Shown: positions 27,834 to 36,335 of the stretch, piece by piece
How positions within the stretch are numbered: the first letter of the stretch is position 1
Layout of the letters: each line of letters starts with the position of its first letter
Origin: Burkholderiales bacterium
GTDB lineage: Bacteria > Pseudomonadota > Gammaproteobacteria > Burkholderiales > SG8-41
Direction of reading: 5' to 3'
Length of the DNA stretch: 64,000 nt
NCBI GenBank assembly: GCA_019749945.1
Contig: JAIEPF010000027.1
Coordinates: 54,682 to 118,681, forward strand
The notes under the pieces: model-generated
Databases searched by the model: none
The model's input: only the letters and a program-made list of their open reading frames with translations
What the model was told of the DNA's origin: nothing
Made by a program: the position numbers and the translations under genes

Positions 27834-29933
27834 ATGAAACGCAAGAGTTATGCGCTTGCCGTGATGGCCGCCGCGGTGCATGCCGCGACCGGCCACGCGC
27901 AGGTCAGCAATACCAGCACGACCCCGGCGACCTTGCCGGAAGTGGTTGTTACCGGCAATCCGCTGGGCAGCGAACTGTTTGAACTGGCGGCGCCGGTTTC
28001 GGTACTGGGCGGCCAGCAACTGTTTTTGCAGCGCAAATCCACGCTGGGCGAAACCCTGAATGAACTGCCCGGCGTGAGTTCCACCAGCTTCGGGCCCAAC
28101 GCCAGCCGGCCGGTGATCCGCGGCCTCGACGGCGATCGCATCCGCATCCTGCAGAACGGCGCCGGAACGCTCGATGCCTCGTCGCTGAGTTTTGATCACG
28201 CGCTCAGCATCGATCCGCTGGTCGTTGAGCGCGCCGAGGTGGTGCGCGGGCCGGCCGCGCTGTTTTACGGCGGCAGCGCGGTCGGCGGCGTGGTCAATGT
28301 CATCGACAACCGCATTCCGCAGGCGGCGATCAACGGCGTCACCGGCCGCGCCGAGACGCGTTACGGTGGCGCCGATCGCGAAAAAGCGACGGGCATCGTG
28401 TTCGAAGCCGGCAACGGCAGCCTGGCCTTGCATGCCGATGTCTATACACGCGACACCGATGACCTGCGCATCAAGGGCTTCGCGCGTTCGGCACGGCTGC
28501 GTGCGGCCGATCCGCAGCCGGTCGAAGCTTCGGGCACGCTGCCCAACAGCGCGGCGAAGTCCGACGGTGGTGCCTTCGGGCTGTCGCATACCTGGGCGAA
28601 TGGTTATATCGGCATCTCGAAATCCGGTTTTAATACGCAGTACGGCACGGTGGCCGAGCCGAATGTCACCATCGACATGCAAAGCCGCCGCTGGGATGTC
28701 GCCGGCGAAATGCGCGAACTGGGCAGCATCATCAAGTCGGTGAAATTCAAGGCCGGCAACACCGATTACGAACATACCGAGCTTGATGCCGGTGTGCCGG
28801 CGACGGTTTTCCGCAACAAGGGCCGCGATCTGCACCTGGAGGCCACCCACGGCAAACTCGGGCCTTTGCAGGGCGCCATAGGCTTCCAGTTCACCGACTT
28901 TGATTTTTCCGCGCTGGGCGCGGAGGCCTTTGTGCCCTCGACCGGCACCAATGCCAAGTCCGGATTCTTCTACGAGGAGCTGCCGCTGGGCAAACTGAAG
29001 CTGACCTTCGGCGGGCGGCATGAACGCACGGAGGTGAGCAGCGAGGGCGGCGGGGCGGTGCCTTTCGGCGCCGCAGCCCCGCGTTTTGATCCGGCACAGT
29101 CGCGCACGTTCAGCGGCAACAGCGGCGCGCTGGGCGCGGTGTGGAGTTTCATGCCGGGCTTGGCGCTGGCGGTCAACGGCGCCTACACCGAACGCGCGCC
29201 GACCTATTACGAGCTGTTTGCCAACGGCCCGCATGCAGCGACCGGTGCGTATGAAGTGGGCAGTGCCGCGTTCGCCAAGGAAAAATCGAAGGCGCTGGAT
29301 GTCACGCTGCGCATGAAATCCGGCAAACACTCGGGCAGCATCGGCGTGTTCGAAAACCGCTTCGATAATTTCATCGCGCTGTTCAACACCGGCAACACCC
29401 GCGGCGCCGACGGCGAGCTGAATCCGCCGGATGCCGGTGACGGCACTTCACTGAACACCGGTGAGGAAATCCTGCCGGAGTTCGCGTATCGCGCGGTGCC
29501 GGCGCGCTTCCGCGGCGTCGAAGGGGAGGGCCGTTTCCGCGTGCTGGAGCGCGGCGGCAGTCTGGATCTGCTGGTCAACGCCAGTTATGTGCGCGCCGAT
29601 GACCGCAGCAGCGGGCAGCCTTTGCCGCGCATCGCGCCCTGGCGTTACGGCGTCGGACTCGATTACCGCCAGGACCGGCTGGGTGCCCGGCTCGACGCGA
29701 CGATCCATGCCGACCAGGATCGCGTCGCGGCCGGAGAACGGCCCACCGACGGTTACACCATGCTTAATGCCGCGGTGACGTACCGCCTGCCAGCTGCAGG
29801 CCTGCGGCTGGAGGCCTTCCTGCGCGGTGTGAACCTGCTCAACGAGGAAGCGCGCAACCATGTGTCTTTTCTCAAGGACATCGCGCCGCAGGGCCGGCGC
29901 AGCGGGCAGGTGGGTGTTCGCGGGCAGTTCTGA
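27834..29933 (+). CDS. TonB-dependent outer-membrane receptor, ZnuD-like
   Basis: The 699-residue outer-membrane receptor has a signal peptide (about 1-22), a TonB box region LPEVVVTGNP, a plug with GVSSTSFGPNASRPVIRGLD and VERAEVVRGPAALFYGGSAV, and a beta barrel ending in GQF. Plug features and size fit the ZnuD-type zinc receptor family. Neighbouring zinc-type ABC and DUF3299 genes and a downstream tonB support metal uptake. CTGGAG precedes ATG 27834. The exact metal is inferred, not shown. Confidence 0.88.
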   Translation: MKRKSYALAVMAAAVHAATGHAQVSNTSTTPATLPEVVVTGNPLGSELFELAAPVSVLGGQQLFLQRKSTLGETLNELPGVSSTSFGPNASRPVIRGLDGDRIRILQNGAGTLDASSLSFDHALSIDPLVVERAEVVRGPAALFYGGSAVGGVVNVIDNRIPQAAINGVTGRAETRYGGADREKATGIVFEAGNGSLALHADVYTRDTDDLRIKGFARSARLRAADPQPVEASGTLPNSAAKSDGGAFGLSHTWANGYIGISKSGFNTQYGTVAEPNVTIDMQSRRWDVAGEMRELGSIIKSVKFKAGNTDYEHTELDAGVPATVFRNKGRDLHLEATHGKLGPLQGAIGFQFTDFDFSALGAEAFVPSTGTNAKSGFFYEELPLGKLKLTFGGRHERTEVSSEGGGAVPFGAAAPRFDPAQSRTFSGNSGALGAVWSFMPGLALAVNGAYTERAPTYYELFANGPHAATGAYEVGSAAFAKEKSKALDVTLRMKSGKHSGSIGVFENRFDNFIALFNTGNTRGADGELNPPDAGDGTSLNTGEEILPEFAYRAVPARFRGVEGEGRFRVLERGGSLDLLVNASYVRADDRSSGQPLPRIAPWRYGVGLDYRQDRLGARLDATIHADQDRVAAGERPTDGYTMLNAAVTYRLPAAGLRLEAFLRGVNLLNEEARNHVSFLKDIAPQGRRSGQVGVRGQF

Positions 29934-29944
29934 GGTGATGTGTG

Positions 29945-29976
29945 CGAACGGTCGCGGCAAGCCCGCGACCGTTTGT
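29945..29976. terminator. Hairpin after the receptor gene
   Basis: AACGGTCGCGG (29947-29957) pairs perfectly with CCGCGACCGTT (29963-29973), and the stem can extend by two pairs. Only TTTG follows, so it may be Rho-independent but weak, or an RNA-end stabiliser. Confidence 0.5.
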
Positions 29977-30047
29977 GATGCTGCTGCGATCTGCCGGATA
30001 ATGCACGCCTTTATTGCTCGCGGCATCAGCGGCTAAAACAGCGAACC

Positions 30048-30716
30048 ATGCGCATCGGCCACACCGGCTTCTGGACACCGCAACGCCTGCTGGCGGGATT
30101 CCTGCTGGCCAGCGTCCTGGTGCATGTCGTGGTGTTTGTCTGGATGCCGGCTTGGCAGCGGCGGATGGCGGAAGCACCGGTGCCGGTGCTCGACGTGGTA
30201 CTGGTGGCAGAGACCCCGCAGGCTGTGCTTGCCGAGCCTGCGCCCGCCAAACCGGCAACGCCGCAACGCCCTGCCGAGTCAGCATCAAAATCAAAACAGC
30301 CGGATGTTTTGCCGCGCCCGGTGTCGCCGGCGCCGGCAACGATCGAGACAGCCCCCGCTGCTGCAGTGCCTGCCGAAGCGCCGCGCGTCGCTGCCGAATC
30401 CCGAACGGCGTCGCCGCCCGCGGAAACGCCGGCAACGCCGCCGCTGTTCAATGCCGCGTACCTGCGCAATCCAGCGCCGGTGTATCCGGTCGTCGCGCGC
30501 CGCAGCGGCGAACAGGGCACGGTGATGCTGAAAGTGCTGGTCAGCCCCGAAGGCGCGCCGCTGCGCGTGGAGCTTGATCAGTCCAGCGGCTCCAAACCGC
30601 TGGATGGCGCAGCGCTGGAGGCGGTGAAAGCCTGGCGTTTTGTGCCGGCGCGGCGCGGTACGCAAAATGTCGAAGGCTGGGTGCGGGTGCCGGTCGTGTT
30701 CAAGCTGGAGTCCTGA
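30048..30716 (+). CDS. TonB-family energy transducer
   Basis: The 222-residue protein has one N-terminal membrane helix (LAGFLLASVLVHVVVFVWM), a Pro/Ala-rich periplasm-spanning region (about 55-140) and a TonB C-terminal domain (YLRNPAPVYPVVARRSGEQG, then LDGAALEAVKAWRF). It should energise the receptor encoded upstream. No exbB or exbD is nearby, so it must use those encoded elsewhere. Confidence 0.9.
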   Translation: MRIGHTGFWTPQRLLAGFLLASVLVHVVVFVWMPAWQRRMAEAPVPVLDVVLVAETPQAVLAEPAPAKPATPQRPAESASKSKQPDVLPRPVSPAPATIETAPAAAVPAEAPRVAAESRTASPPAETPATPPLFNAAYLRNPAPVYPVVARRSGEQGTVMLKVLVSPEGAPLRVELDQSSGSKPLDGAALEAVKAWRFVPARRGTQNVEGWVRVPVVFKLES

Positions 30717-30780
30717 ATTTGAATCGGAAAGTCGTATCCGGTTTGACGGTACGCGCCCGCGCCGCGTAACATCGCCGCCC

Positions 30781-31156
30781 ATGCGACTCCACGCACAGCG
30801 CCGCTTTATCGCAGTAACAGCACTGCTGGCCTTCCTGTTCGCCATCGCCTTCCCCGCGCTGGCTGTGGTGCGTCAGGCGGTCGATCCGCTGGCCTATGCC
30901 AGGATCTGCCGCATCGATACCGGTGTTGCTGCGGGTGAAAGCACGGACATTCCCGCTTCGCAGCAGAACAAAATAAAAAATGCGCACTGTGTCCTTTGTG
31001 TAGGCACGGCGAGCCCGCCGCCGGCGATTTCACTGGCGCCGGTCGTGGTTTCCATCGTTCCGGAACTGATCCTTCCTGTTGACCGCCGCCACGCTGGTGG
31101 TCAGCGATCCCGCCGTACTCCAGCCGCTCAATCCGCGCGCGCCGCCGCGCGCCTGA
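30781..31156 (+). CDS. DUF2946-like exported protein, probable frameshift near the 3' end
   Basis: The N-terminus has a signal-like helix (FIAVTALLAFLFAIAFPALA) and a central HCVLC motif, as in DUF2946 proteins linked to copper or heme metal uptake. In the starting frame the expected tail is lost and the frame runs on to 31230. Skipping one base at about 31065-31073 restores FLLTAATLVVSDPAVLQPLN and RAPPRA, ending at TGA 31154-31156, the typical family ending. A single-base indel is therefore likely. The start at 30781 has no ribosome site and lies 10 bases after a TTGACG-18-TAACAT promoter-like pair. It precedes the PCuAC gene. Confidence 0.65.
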
Positions 31157-31221
31157 TCTCCCTGCCGTTTTTCCGCGTACCGCGTCTGCGCGGCGAGTTC
31201 GCCATGCTGCGCACGGCGAAT

Positions 31222-31238
31222 ACAATATAAGTTATTGT
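31222..31238. promoter_or_regulatory. AT-rich dyad upstream of the copper chaperone gene
   Basis: ACAATA (31222-31227) and TATTGT (31233-31238) form a perfect inverted repeat with spacer TAAGT, 16 bases before ATG 31255. It may be an operator for a metal regulator. It does not match the Zur or CueR boxes I know. Confidence 0.4.
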
Positions 31239-31254
31239 TTTAAAAGGATATTTT

Positions 31255-31734
31255 ATGCTTTCTGCAAGATTCGGCAACAAACCGCTGGGCGTGCTGCTGC
31301 TCGCACTGCTCTACATGAGCCCGGCACAGGCACAAAGCGTCACCGTCAAGGACGCGTGGATCCGCGGCACGGTGCAGGGCCAGACGGCGACCGGCGCGTT
31401 CATGGAGCTCACCGGCAAAACCAATGCGCGCCTGATCGGCGTCACGACACCGCTGACCAGATCCGCCGAAGTGCATCACATGAAAATGGAAAATGGCGTG
31501 ATGAAAATGTTTCCCGTTGACGGCATCGATGTGCCGGCGGGAACAACCGTGCGCCTGGCCTCCGGCGGTTATCACCTGATGCTGATGAATCTGCAAAAAC
31601 CCCTGAACCCCGGCGACAAGGTGCCGCTGCAGCTCACTTTCGAACTGGCGGACAAAAAGCGCGAGACCGTCGATCTGTCGGTTGAAGTGCGCGACATCAA
31701 AGGCCGGCCCGCCGCGCATCAGCATCAGCACTGA
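31255..31734 (+). CDS. PCu(A)C periplasmic copper chaperone
   Basis: The 159-residue protein has a signal peptide ending at about residue 26 (SPAQA-QS). The copper-binding pattern is complete: H-M in HHMKM, a methionine ten residues on (MKMF), and HLM after a spacer (GGYHLMLM). PCuAC delivers Cu(I) to cytochrome oxidase CuA sites. A His-rich tail (HQHQH) may add metal binding. AAAAGGATA precedes ATG 31255. It closes the metal-acquisition locus. Confidence 0.92.
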   Translation: MLSARFGNKPLGVLLLALLYMSPAQAQSVTVKDAWIRGTVQGQTATGAFMELTGKTNARLIGVTTPLTRSAEVHHMKMENGVMKMFPVDGIDVPAGTTVRLASGGYHLMLMNLQKPLNPGDKVPLQLTFELADKKRETVDLSVEVRDIKGRPAAHQHQH

Positions 31735-31748
31735 CCGGGGCGGTGTGA

Positions 31749-32762
31749 TTAACGGTTGATGACGACCGGCTTGCCGCCCAGCGACTGGGCGGCGCGTTCT
31801 GCCGCTTCGCGCGCAGCCGCCTCGCTGGCGTAAGGCCCCGCCTGCACGCGGTAGATGCCGTCGCTTTGCTGGATGCGCAAAGTGCCGACGAGCCAGTCGG
31901 CCTGTGTCTGCAACCGTGCGAGGTAACTTTCGGCATTGGCCTGGACGCCGAAGGCGCCGAATTGCAGATAGCTGCCGCTGGTTGCTGCTGCGGTTGTTGC
32001 CGCCGCGGCTGGCACGGGCACTGCAGCAGCAGGCACTGGCGGCGGCAACGGGATCGCGGTCAGCGGCGCGGTATCGATGGCGACCGGAACCGGTGGTGTC
32101 GGGGCAACGGGTGCCGGCGGTGGTGCAGCCAAGGACTGGCCGGGAATGATGCTCTCCACTTCGACCATGCCGCTGCCGCCGCCGAGGATGCCGAGTTTGT
32201 ACGCCGCGGTGTACGACAGGTCGATCAGCCGGTTGTCGATGAACGGGCCGCGGTCATTGACGCGGACCACCACCGATTTGCCGTTGCTGACATTGGTGAC
32301 CCGGACGTAGCTGGGGATCGGCAGCACGGTGTGTGCGGCGGTCATCGCGTACATGTCGTAGATTTCGCCCGAAGACGTCTGTTTGCCGTGGTAACGCCGG
32401 CCGTACCAGGAAGCGATGCCGCGTGCCTTGTACGGCTCGAGCCGGGTCATCGGCGTGTAATTGCGGCCCATCACCGTATAAGGACGCATGGTGCCGCGGC
32501 CCAGGGGTTCGATTTTCGGCACGGCATCGGGGATGGCATCGATATTGGCGGGCGGGTTGGCGCCAGGGCCGTCGTCGAGGTAGTAACCGCCGCCGCGGGA
32601 GGGCGTCGTCGTTCGACTCGAACTATCCTGCTTCGAAGCGGTTCCGCAGCCATTCAGCACCGCAGCCATCAACAGGACCGCGACGACGAAGCGAGGAGTG
32701 ATGAGTGCTGATGAGTGATGAGCGAAAGGCGGCAAACCAACGGCTGGGGGTTTACTCATCAT
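31749..32762 (-). CDS. rlpA: RlpA septal-ring lytic transglycosylase-type lipoprotein with SPOR domain
   Basis: RlpA cleaves denuded glycan at the septum or binds there. Features are a lipobox (VLNGC, about residue 39), a double-psi beta-barrel domain at about 110-205 (GIASWYGRRYHGKQTSSGEIYD and VRVNDRGPF), a Pro/Ala-rich linker, and a C-terminal SPOR domain (about 262-337) that targets septal peptidoglycan. The first about 22 residues, including the start codons, are encoded inside a dispersed intergenic repeat; a shorter protein starting near the hydrophobic core would look more normal. It ends the rod-shape operon mreBCD-mrdA-rodA-rlpA. Confidence 0.9.
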   Translation of the reverse strand: MMSKPPAVGLPPFAHHSSALITPRFVVAVLLMAAVLNGCGTASKQDSSSRTTTPSRGGGYYLDDGPGANPPANIDAIPDAVPKIEPLGRGTMRPYTVMGRNYTPMTRLEPYKARGIASWYGRRYHGKQTSSGEIYDMYAMTAAHTVLPIPSYVRVTNVSNGKSVVVRVNDRGPFIDNRLIDLSYTAAYKLGILGGGSGMVEVESIIPGQSLAAPPPAPVAPTPPVPVAIDTAPLTAIPLPPPVPAAAVPVPAAAATTAAATSGSYLQFGAFGVQANAESYLARLQTQADWLVGTLRIQQSDGIYRVQAGPYASEAAAREAAERAAQSLGGKPVVINR

Positions 32763-32817
32763 TCATCACTCCGCATTCATCACTGGTTCTTCCACTCATC
32801 ACTCCGCACTCCGCATT
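32695..32817 (-). repeat. Dispersed intergenic repeat (GATGAGT units), copy B
   Basis: On the minus strand it reads GTGATGAATGATGAGTAAAC and then CCGTTGGTTTGCCGCCTTTC, matching copy A at 17803 over about 60 bases with a few changes. Further CACTCCGCATT and CATCACT units lie up to 32817. It fills the rodA-rlpA spacer and runs into the 5' end of rlpA. Confidence 0.75.
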
Positions 32818-32822
32818 GGGGT

Positions 32823-33926
32823 TCATGTCTGCACCAGTTTTTTGTGGGTGTTGATGCTCATCAGGATGCCAAAACCGAGACAGATCGAAACCAGAGAAGT
32901 TCCGCCGTAACTGATCAGCGGCAGCGGCACCCCCACCACCGGCAGGATGCCCGACACCATGCCGATGTTGACGAAGGCGTAGGTGAAGAAAGTCAGCGTG
33001 ATCGCGCCGGCGAGCAGCCGGGCGAACAATGTCGGCGCATTGGCGGTGATCACCATCGCACGGCCGATCAGGAACAGCAGCATGGCCAGCAGCACTGCGT
33101 TGCCGAGCAGTCCGAATTCCTCGGCATAGACGGCGAAGATGAAATCAGTGGTGCGTTCGGGAATGAAGTCGAGATGGGTCTGGGTGCCGTTCATCCAGCC
33201 TTTGCCGAGGATGCCGCCCGATCCCACGGCGATGGTCGACTGTATGGTGTGGTAACCGGCGCCCAGGGGATCACTGGTCGGATCAAGCAATGTCATGATG
33301 CGCTGGCGCTGGTAGTCGTGCAGGGCGGACCACAGAAAGGGCAGGCTGGCCAGCCCGGCGACAAACAGCGTGGCGATCACCCGCCATGACAGGCCGGCGA
33401 GGAAAATCACATAACAGCCGCTGGCCGTGATCAGCAGCGCGGTGCCGAGGTCGGGCTGGCGGGCGATCAACGCAACGGGAAAAGCCAGCATCAGCGCGGC
33501 GCCGAAATAATTGCGCAGTTTCAGCGAAGCTTCATTGCGGTTGAAGTACCACGCCAGCATCAGCGGCAGGGCGATTTTCATCAGCTCGGACGGCTGGATG
33601 CGGGTGACGCCGACATGCAGCCAGCGCCGGGCGCCGTTCACCACATCGCCGAACAGCGCCACACCGACCAGCAGAGCGCAGCCGAGCACGAACAGCGGCG
33701 GCGCGAGGCGCATCAGGAAATGCGGCGGAATGTTGGCGAACAACCACATCACGCCCAGCGCCACCAGCATGTTCATCAACTGGCCCGATACCCGTGCATA
33801 GCTGCCGTTGGATGCGCTGAGCAATACCAGCAGGCCGGTGAACATCAACAGCAATATCCCGCTGAGCAGGATGCCGTCGATGTGAGCGGTCATGAACCGG
33901 TAGAGGCGCCGCAACAGGAATGGCAT
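32823..33926 (-). CDS. rodA: Rod-shape SEDS glycosyltransferase RodA
   Basis: RodA polymerises glycan strands during cell elongation with PBP2. The 367-residue protein has about ten membrane helices. SEDS signatures are RIQPSELMKIALPLMLAW, ARQPDLGTALLI and VGVPLPLISYGGTSLV. Its start codon overlaps the mrdA stop by one base, so translation is coupled. Confidence 0.95.
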   Translation of the reverse strand: MPFLLRRLYRFMTAHIDGILLSGILLLMFTGLLVLLSASNGSYARVSGQLMNMLVALGVMWLFANIPPHFLMRLAPPLFVLGCALLVGVALFGDVVNGARRWLHVGVTRIQPSELMKIALPLMLAWYFNRNEASLKLRNYFGAALMLAFPVALIARQPDLGTALLITASGCYVIFLAGLSWRVIATLFVAGLASLPFLWSALHDYQRQRIMTLLDPTSDPLGAGYHTIQSTIAVGSGGILGKGWMNGTQTHLDFIPERTTDFIFAVYAEEFGLLGNAVLLAMLLFLIGRAMVITANAPTLFARLLAGAITLTFFTYAFVNIGMVSGILPVVGVPLPLISYGGTSLVSICLGFGILMSINTHKKLVQT

Positions 33927-35821
33927 CAGTTTTTCCCGTCCGTCGCCGCCGGCAGCTTGCCCAGCAAATGGTAATCCAGCACCTTGCGCGCCACCGGCGC
34001 CGCGGCACGCGCACCGAATCCGGAGTTCTCCGAGACGACCGCCAGCGCGATGGTCGGTTTGTCGGCGGGAGCATAGGCGATGAACAGCGCATGGTCGCGG
34101 TGTTGTTCGGCGACCCGGCTTTCGACGTATTTTTCGCCCTGCTTGATGGCAATGACCTGCGCGGTGCCGGTTTTGCCGCCGCTGGTGTAGGGAGCGTCTG
34201 CGAATGCCCGCGCCCCGGTACCTTCCTTGTTGACGCCGACCAGCGCCTGCTTGATGACCTGGATATGTTCCTGCTTGATGCCCAGGTTGCGCAGCGGCGT
34301 CGGCTCGACCAGCTGTTTGTCCCGGGTGCGGATGTCCTCAATGTAATTGACGATGTGCGGCCGGAACATCACCCCGTCGTTGGCGAGAGTTGCCATGGCG
34401 GAAGCCAGTTGCAGCGGGGTGTAGTTGTTGTAGCCCTGGCCGATGCCGACACTGATGGTTTCGCCGGCGTACCATTTTTTCTGTTCCGGCCTGGAAAAGC
34501 GCCGGGCTTTCCATTCCGTCGACGGCAGCACGCCTGTTGCCTCGCCGGCGATGTCGATGCCGGTTCGGCTGCCGAAGCCGAACAGCGCCATGAAGCGTGC
34601 GATCGGGTCAATCCCGAGGTCGTTGGCCAGCACGTAGTAATAGGTGTCGCAGGACACGACGATGGATTTGTACATGTCCACCAGACCGTGGCCATCGACC
34701 TTGTCGTCGCGGAAGCGGTGGCCGCCGAACATGAAATAACCCGGGTCGCTGATGGTCTGCTGCGGCGTGCGTTTGCCGTAAAACAGCGCGGCCAGGGCCA
34801 TGAAGGGTTTGAATGTCGAACCCGGCGGATAGGTGCCGGCGCTGGCCCGGTTGAGCAGCGGTTTGTCGGGGGAGCCGTTCAATTCGCTCCAGCTTTGCGG
34901 GTCGATGCCGTCGACGAACAGGTTGGGATCGAAGCCCGGCTTGCTGACAAAGGCGAGGATGCCGCCGGTCGCGGGATCAATGGCGACCAGCGCGCCTTTG
35001 CGGTCGCCGAAGGCGTTGTAGGCGACTTCCTGCAGTTTGGCATCGAGGTTGAGCACCAGGTTGTTGCCCGACACCGGCGGCGTGCGCGACAGGGTGCGCA
35101 CCGCGCGTCCGCCGGAATCGACCTCGACTTCCTCGACGCCGGTGGTGCCGTGCAGGAATTTTTCGTAGCTCTGCTCGAGCCCGGTCTTGCCGATGTAGTC
35201 GCTGCCGCGGTAATTGGCGAGCCGCCCGTCCTTTTCCAGTTGTTCGACTTCGCGCTGGTTGATGCGGCCGATGTGGCCCACGACATGTGAAAACATCTCG
35301 CCCTGCGGATACTGGCGGAACAGCCGTGCCTTGGCTTCGACACCGGGGAAGCGGTAGCGGTGCACCGCAAAACGCGCGATTTCCTCGTCGGAGAGCCGGG
35401 TGCGGATCGGCAGGCTTTCGAAGCTTTTGCTTTCTTCGAGCAGCTTGCGGAAGCGGCGGCGGTCACGCGGCGTGATTTCGATGATGGCGGCGAGGCCGTC
35501 GATGGTGTCTTCCAGGCTCTGCACCTTGCTCGGGGTGATTTCCAGCGTGTATGCCGAATAATTGTGGGCGAGCTGGATGCCGTTGCGATCGACGATGATG
35601 CCGCGGTGCGGTGCGATCGGCAGGATCGAGATGCGGTTGGCTTCGGCCAGCGTGCTGTAGTGTCCGTGCTGGATCACCTGCAGATAAAAAAAGCGCAGGA
35701 ACAGCAGGCCGAACAGGGTGAGGACGAAAACTCCCAGTATCGCCAGGCGCCGGCGGAAACGATCCAGCTCGCGCTCGGAGTCGCGGATCTCGATGCCCGG
35801 GTTGATCGACAGCTCAGACAC
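33926..35821 (-). CDS. mrdA: Penicillin-binding protein 2 (MrdA)
   Basis: PBP2 is the elongation transpeptidase that works with RodA. The 631-residue protein has an N-terminal membrane anchor (LAILGVFVLTLFGLLFLRF), a pedestal/dimer domain and a transpeptidase domain with active-site STFK (around residue 335), SCD, and KTG in SGGKTGTAQ. It overlaps mreD by eight bases and rodA by one, within a tight mreBCD operon. Confidence 0.95.
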   Translation of the reverse strand: MSELSINPGIEIRDSERELDRFRRRLAILGVFVLTLFGLLFLRFFYLQVIQHGHYSTLAEANRISILPIAPHRGIIVDRNGIQLAHNYSAYTLEITPSKVQSLEDTIDGLAAIIEITPRDRRRFRKLLEESKSFESLPIRTRLSDEEIARFAVHRYRFPGVEAKARLFRQYPQGEMFSHVVGHIGRINQREVEQLEKDGRLANYRGSDYIGKTGLEQSYEKFLHGTTGVEEVEVDSGGRAVRTLSRTPPVSGNNLVLNLDAKLQEVAYNAFGDRKGALVAIDPATGGILAFVSKPGFDPNLFVDGIDPQSWSELNGSPDKPLLNRASAGTYPPGSTFKPFMALAALFYGKRTPQQTISDPGYFMFGGHRFRDDKVDGHGLVDMYKSIVVSCDTYYYVLANDLGIDPIARFMALFGFGSRTGIDIAGEATGVLPSTEWKARRFSRPEQKKWYAGETISVGIGQGYNNYTPLQLASAMATLANDGVMFRPHIVNYIEDIRTRDKQLVEPTPLRNLGIKQEHIQVIKQALVGVNKEGTGARAFADAPYTSGGKTGTAQVIAIKQGEKYVESRVAEQHRDHALFIAYAPADKPTIALAVVSENSGFGARAAAPVARKVLDYHLLGKLPAATDGKN

Positions 35822-36335
35822 GGTCAGGATCGGGGCGCGGGCGCTGCGGCAGTTTCAGCAAACGGGTCAGCACCGGCCACAGTGCGGCGCCGCTCAAGCT
35901 GCCGAGGAAATAGGCGTAGCCGGGAAAGTCGGCGCCGGACAGCGCGCGCACCAGCAGCACGACGAGATCGGTGAACAGCAGCAGCGGAATCACGTGCAGG
36001 ATCTGCTGTGTCATTGCGAAGCGCTGCACCCGGCGGTGCAGCACCATGCCGGCGTAGGCGAGGATGATGTAGGCCAGCGCGTGCTGGCCGAACAGGCTGC
36101 CGTCGGCGATGTCCATCAGCAGGCCCAGGCTCCATGCGGTGAGGAAGCCGATTTTCCGCGGCTCGTGGATGCACCAGTAGAGAACGATCAGCGCGACAAA
36201 ATCCGGCGCCAGCCACATCGCCCAGCCCGACCATGGCAGCAGGTTGCACAGCAGTGCTGCGACCAGCGTCAGCACGATGAACCCCGGCCGCACCGGCAGC
36301 AGCAGTTCCTGCGGCGACATCGGGCCCGCGGCCAT
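35814..36335 (-). CDS. mreD: Rod shape-determining protein MreD
   Basis: MreD is a small polytopic inner-membrane partner of MreC and PBP2. The 173-residue protein has five or six hydrophobic segments and the conserved PDFVALIVLYWCIHEPRK and GLLMDIADGSLFGQHALAY. It overlaps mreC by one base upstream and mrdA by eight downstream. Confidence 0.93.
   Translation of the reverse strand: MAAGPMSPQELLLPVRPGFIVLTLVAALLCNLLPWSGWAMWLAPDFVALIVLYWCIHEPRKIGFLTAWSLGLLMDIADGSLFGQHALAYIILAYAGMVLHRRVQRFAMTQQILHVIPLLLFTDLVVLLVRALSGADFPGYAYFLGSLSGAALWPVLTRLLKLPQRPRPDPDRV

Noticed and set aside
24000..31255. Zur box in the metal locus
   Set aside because: No GTTATA-type palindrome matching the usual proteobacterial Zur site was seen in the gaps; regulation is left open.
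33920..35290. Long open frame on the plus strand opposite mrdA
   Set aside because: It is the antisense shadow of a GC-rich conserved gene; the product shows no domain and the mrdA reading is certain. The same applies to frames opposite gshA, ptsI, metX and ahcY.
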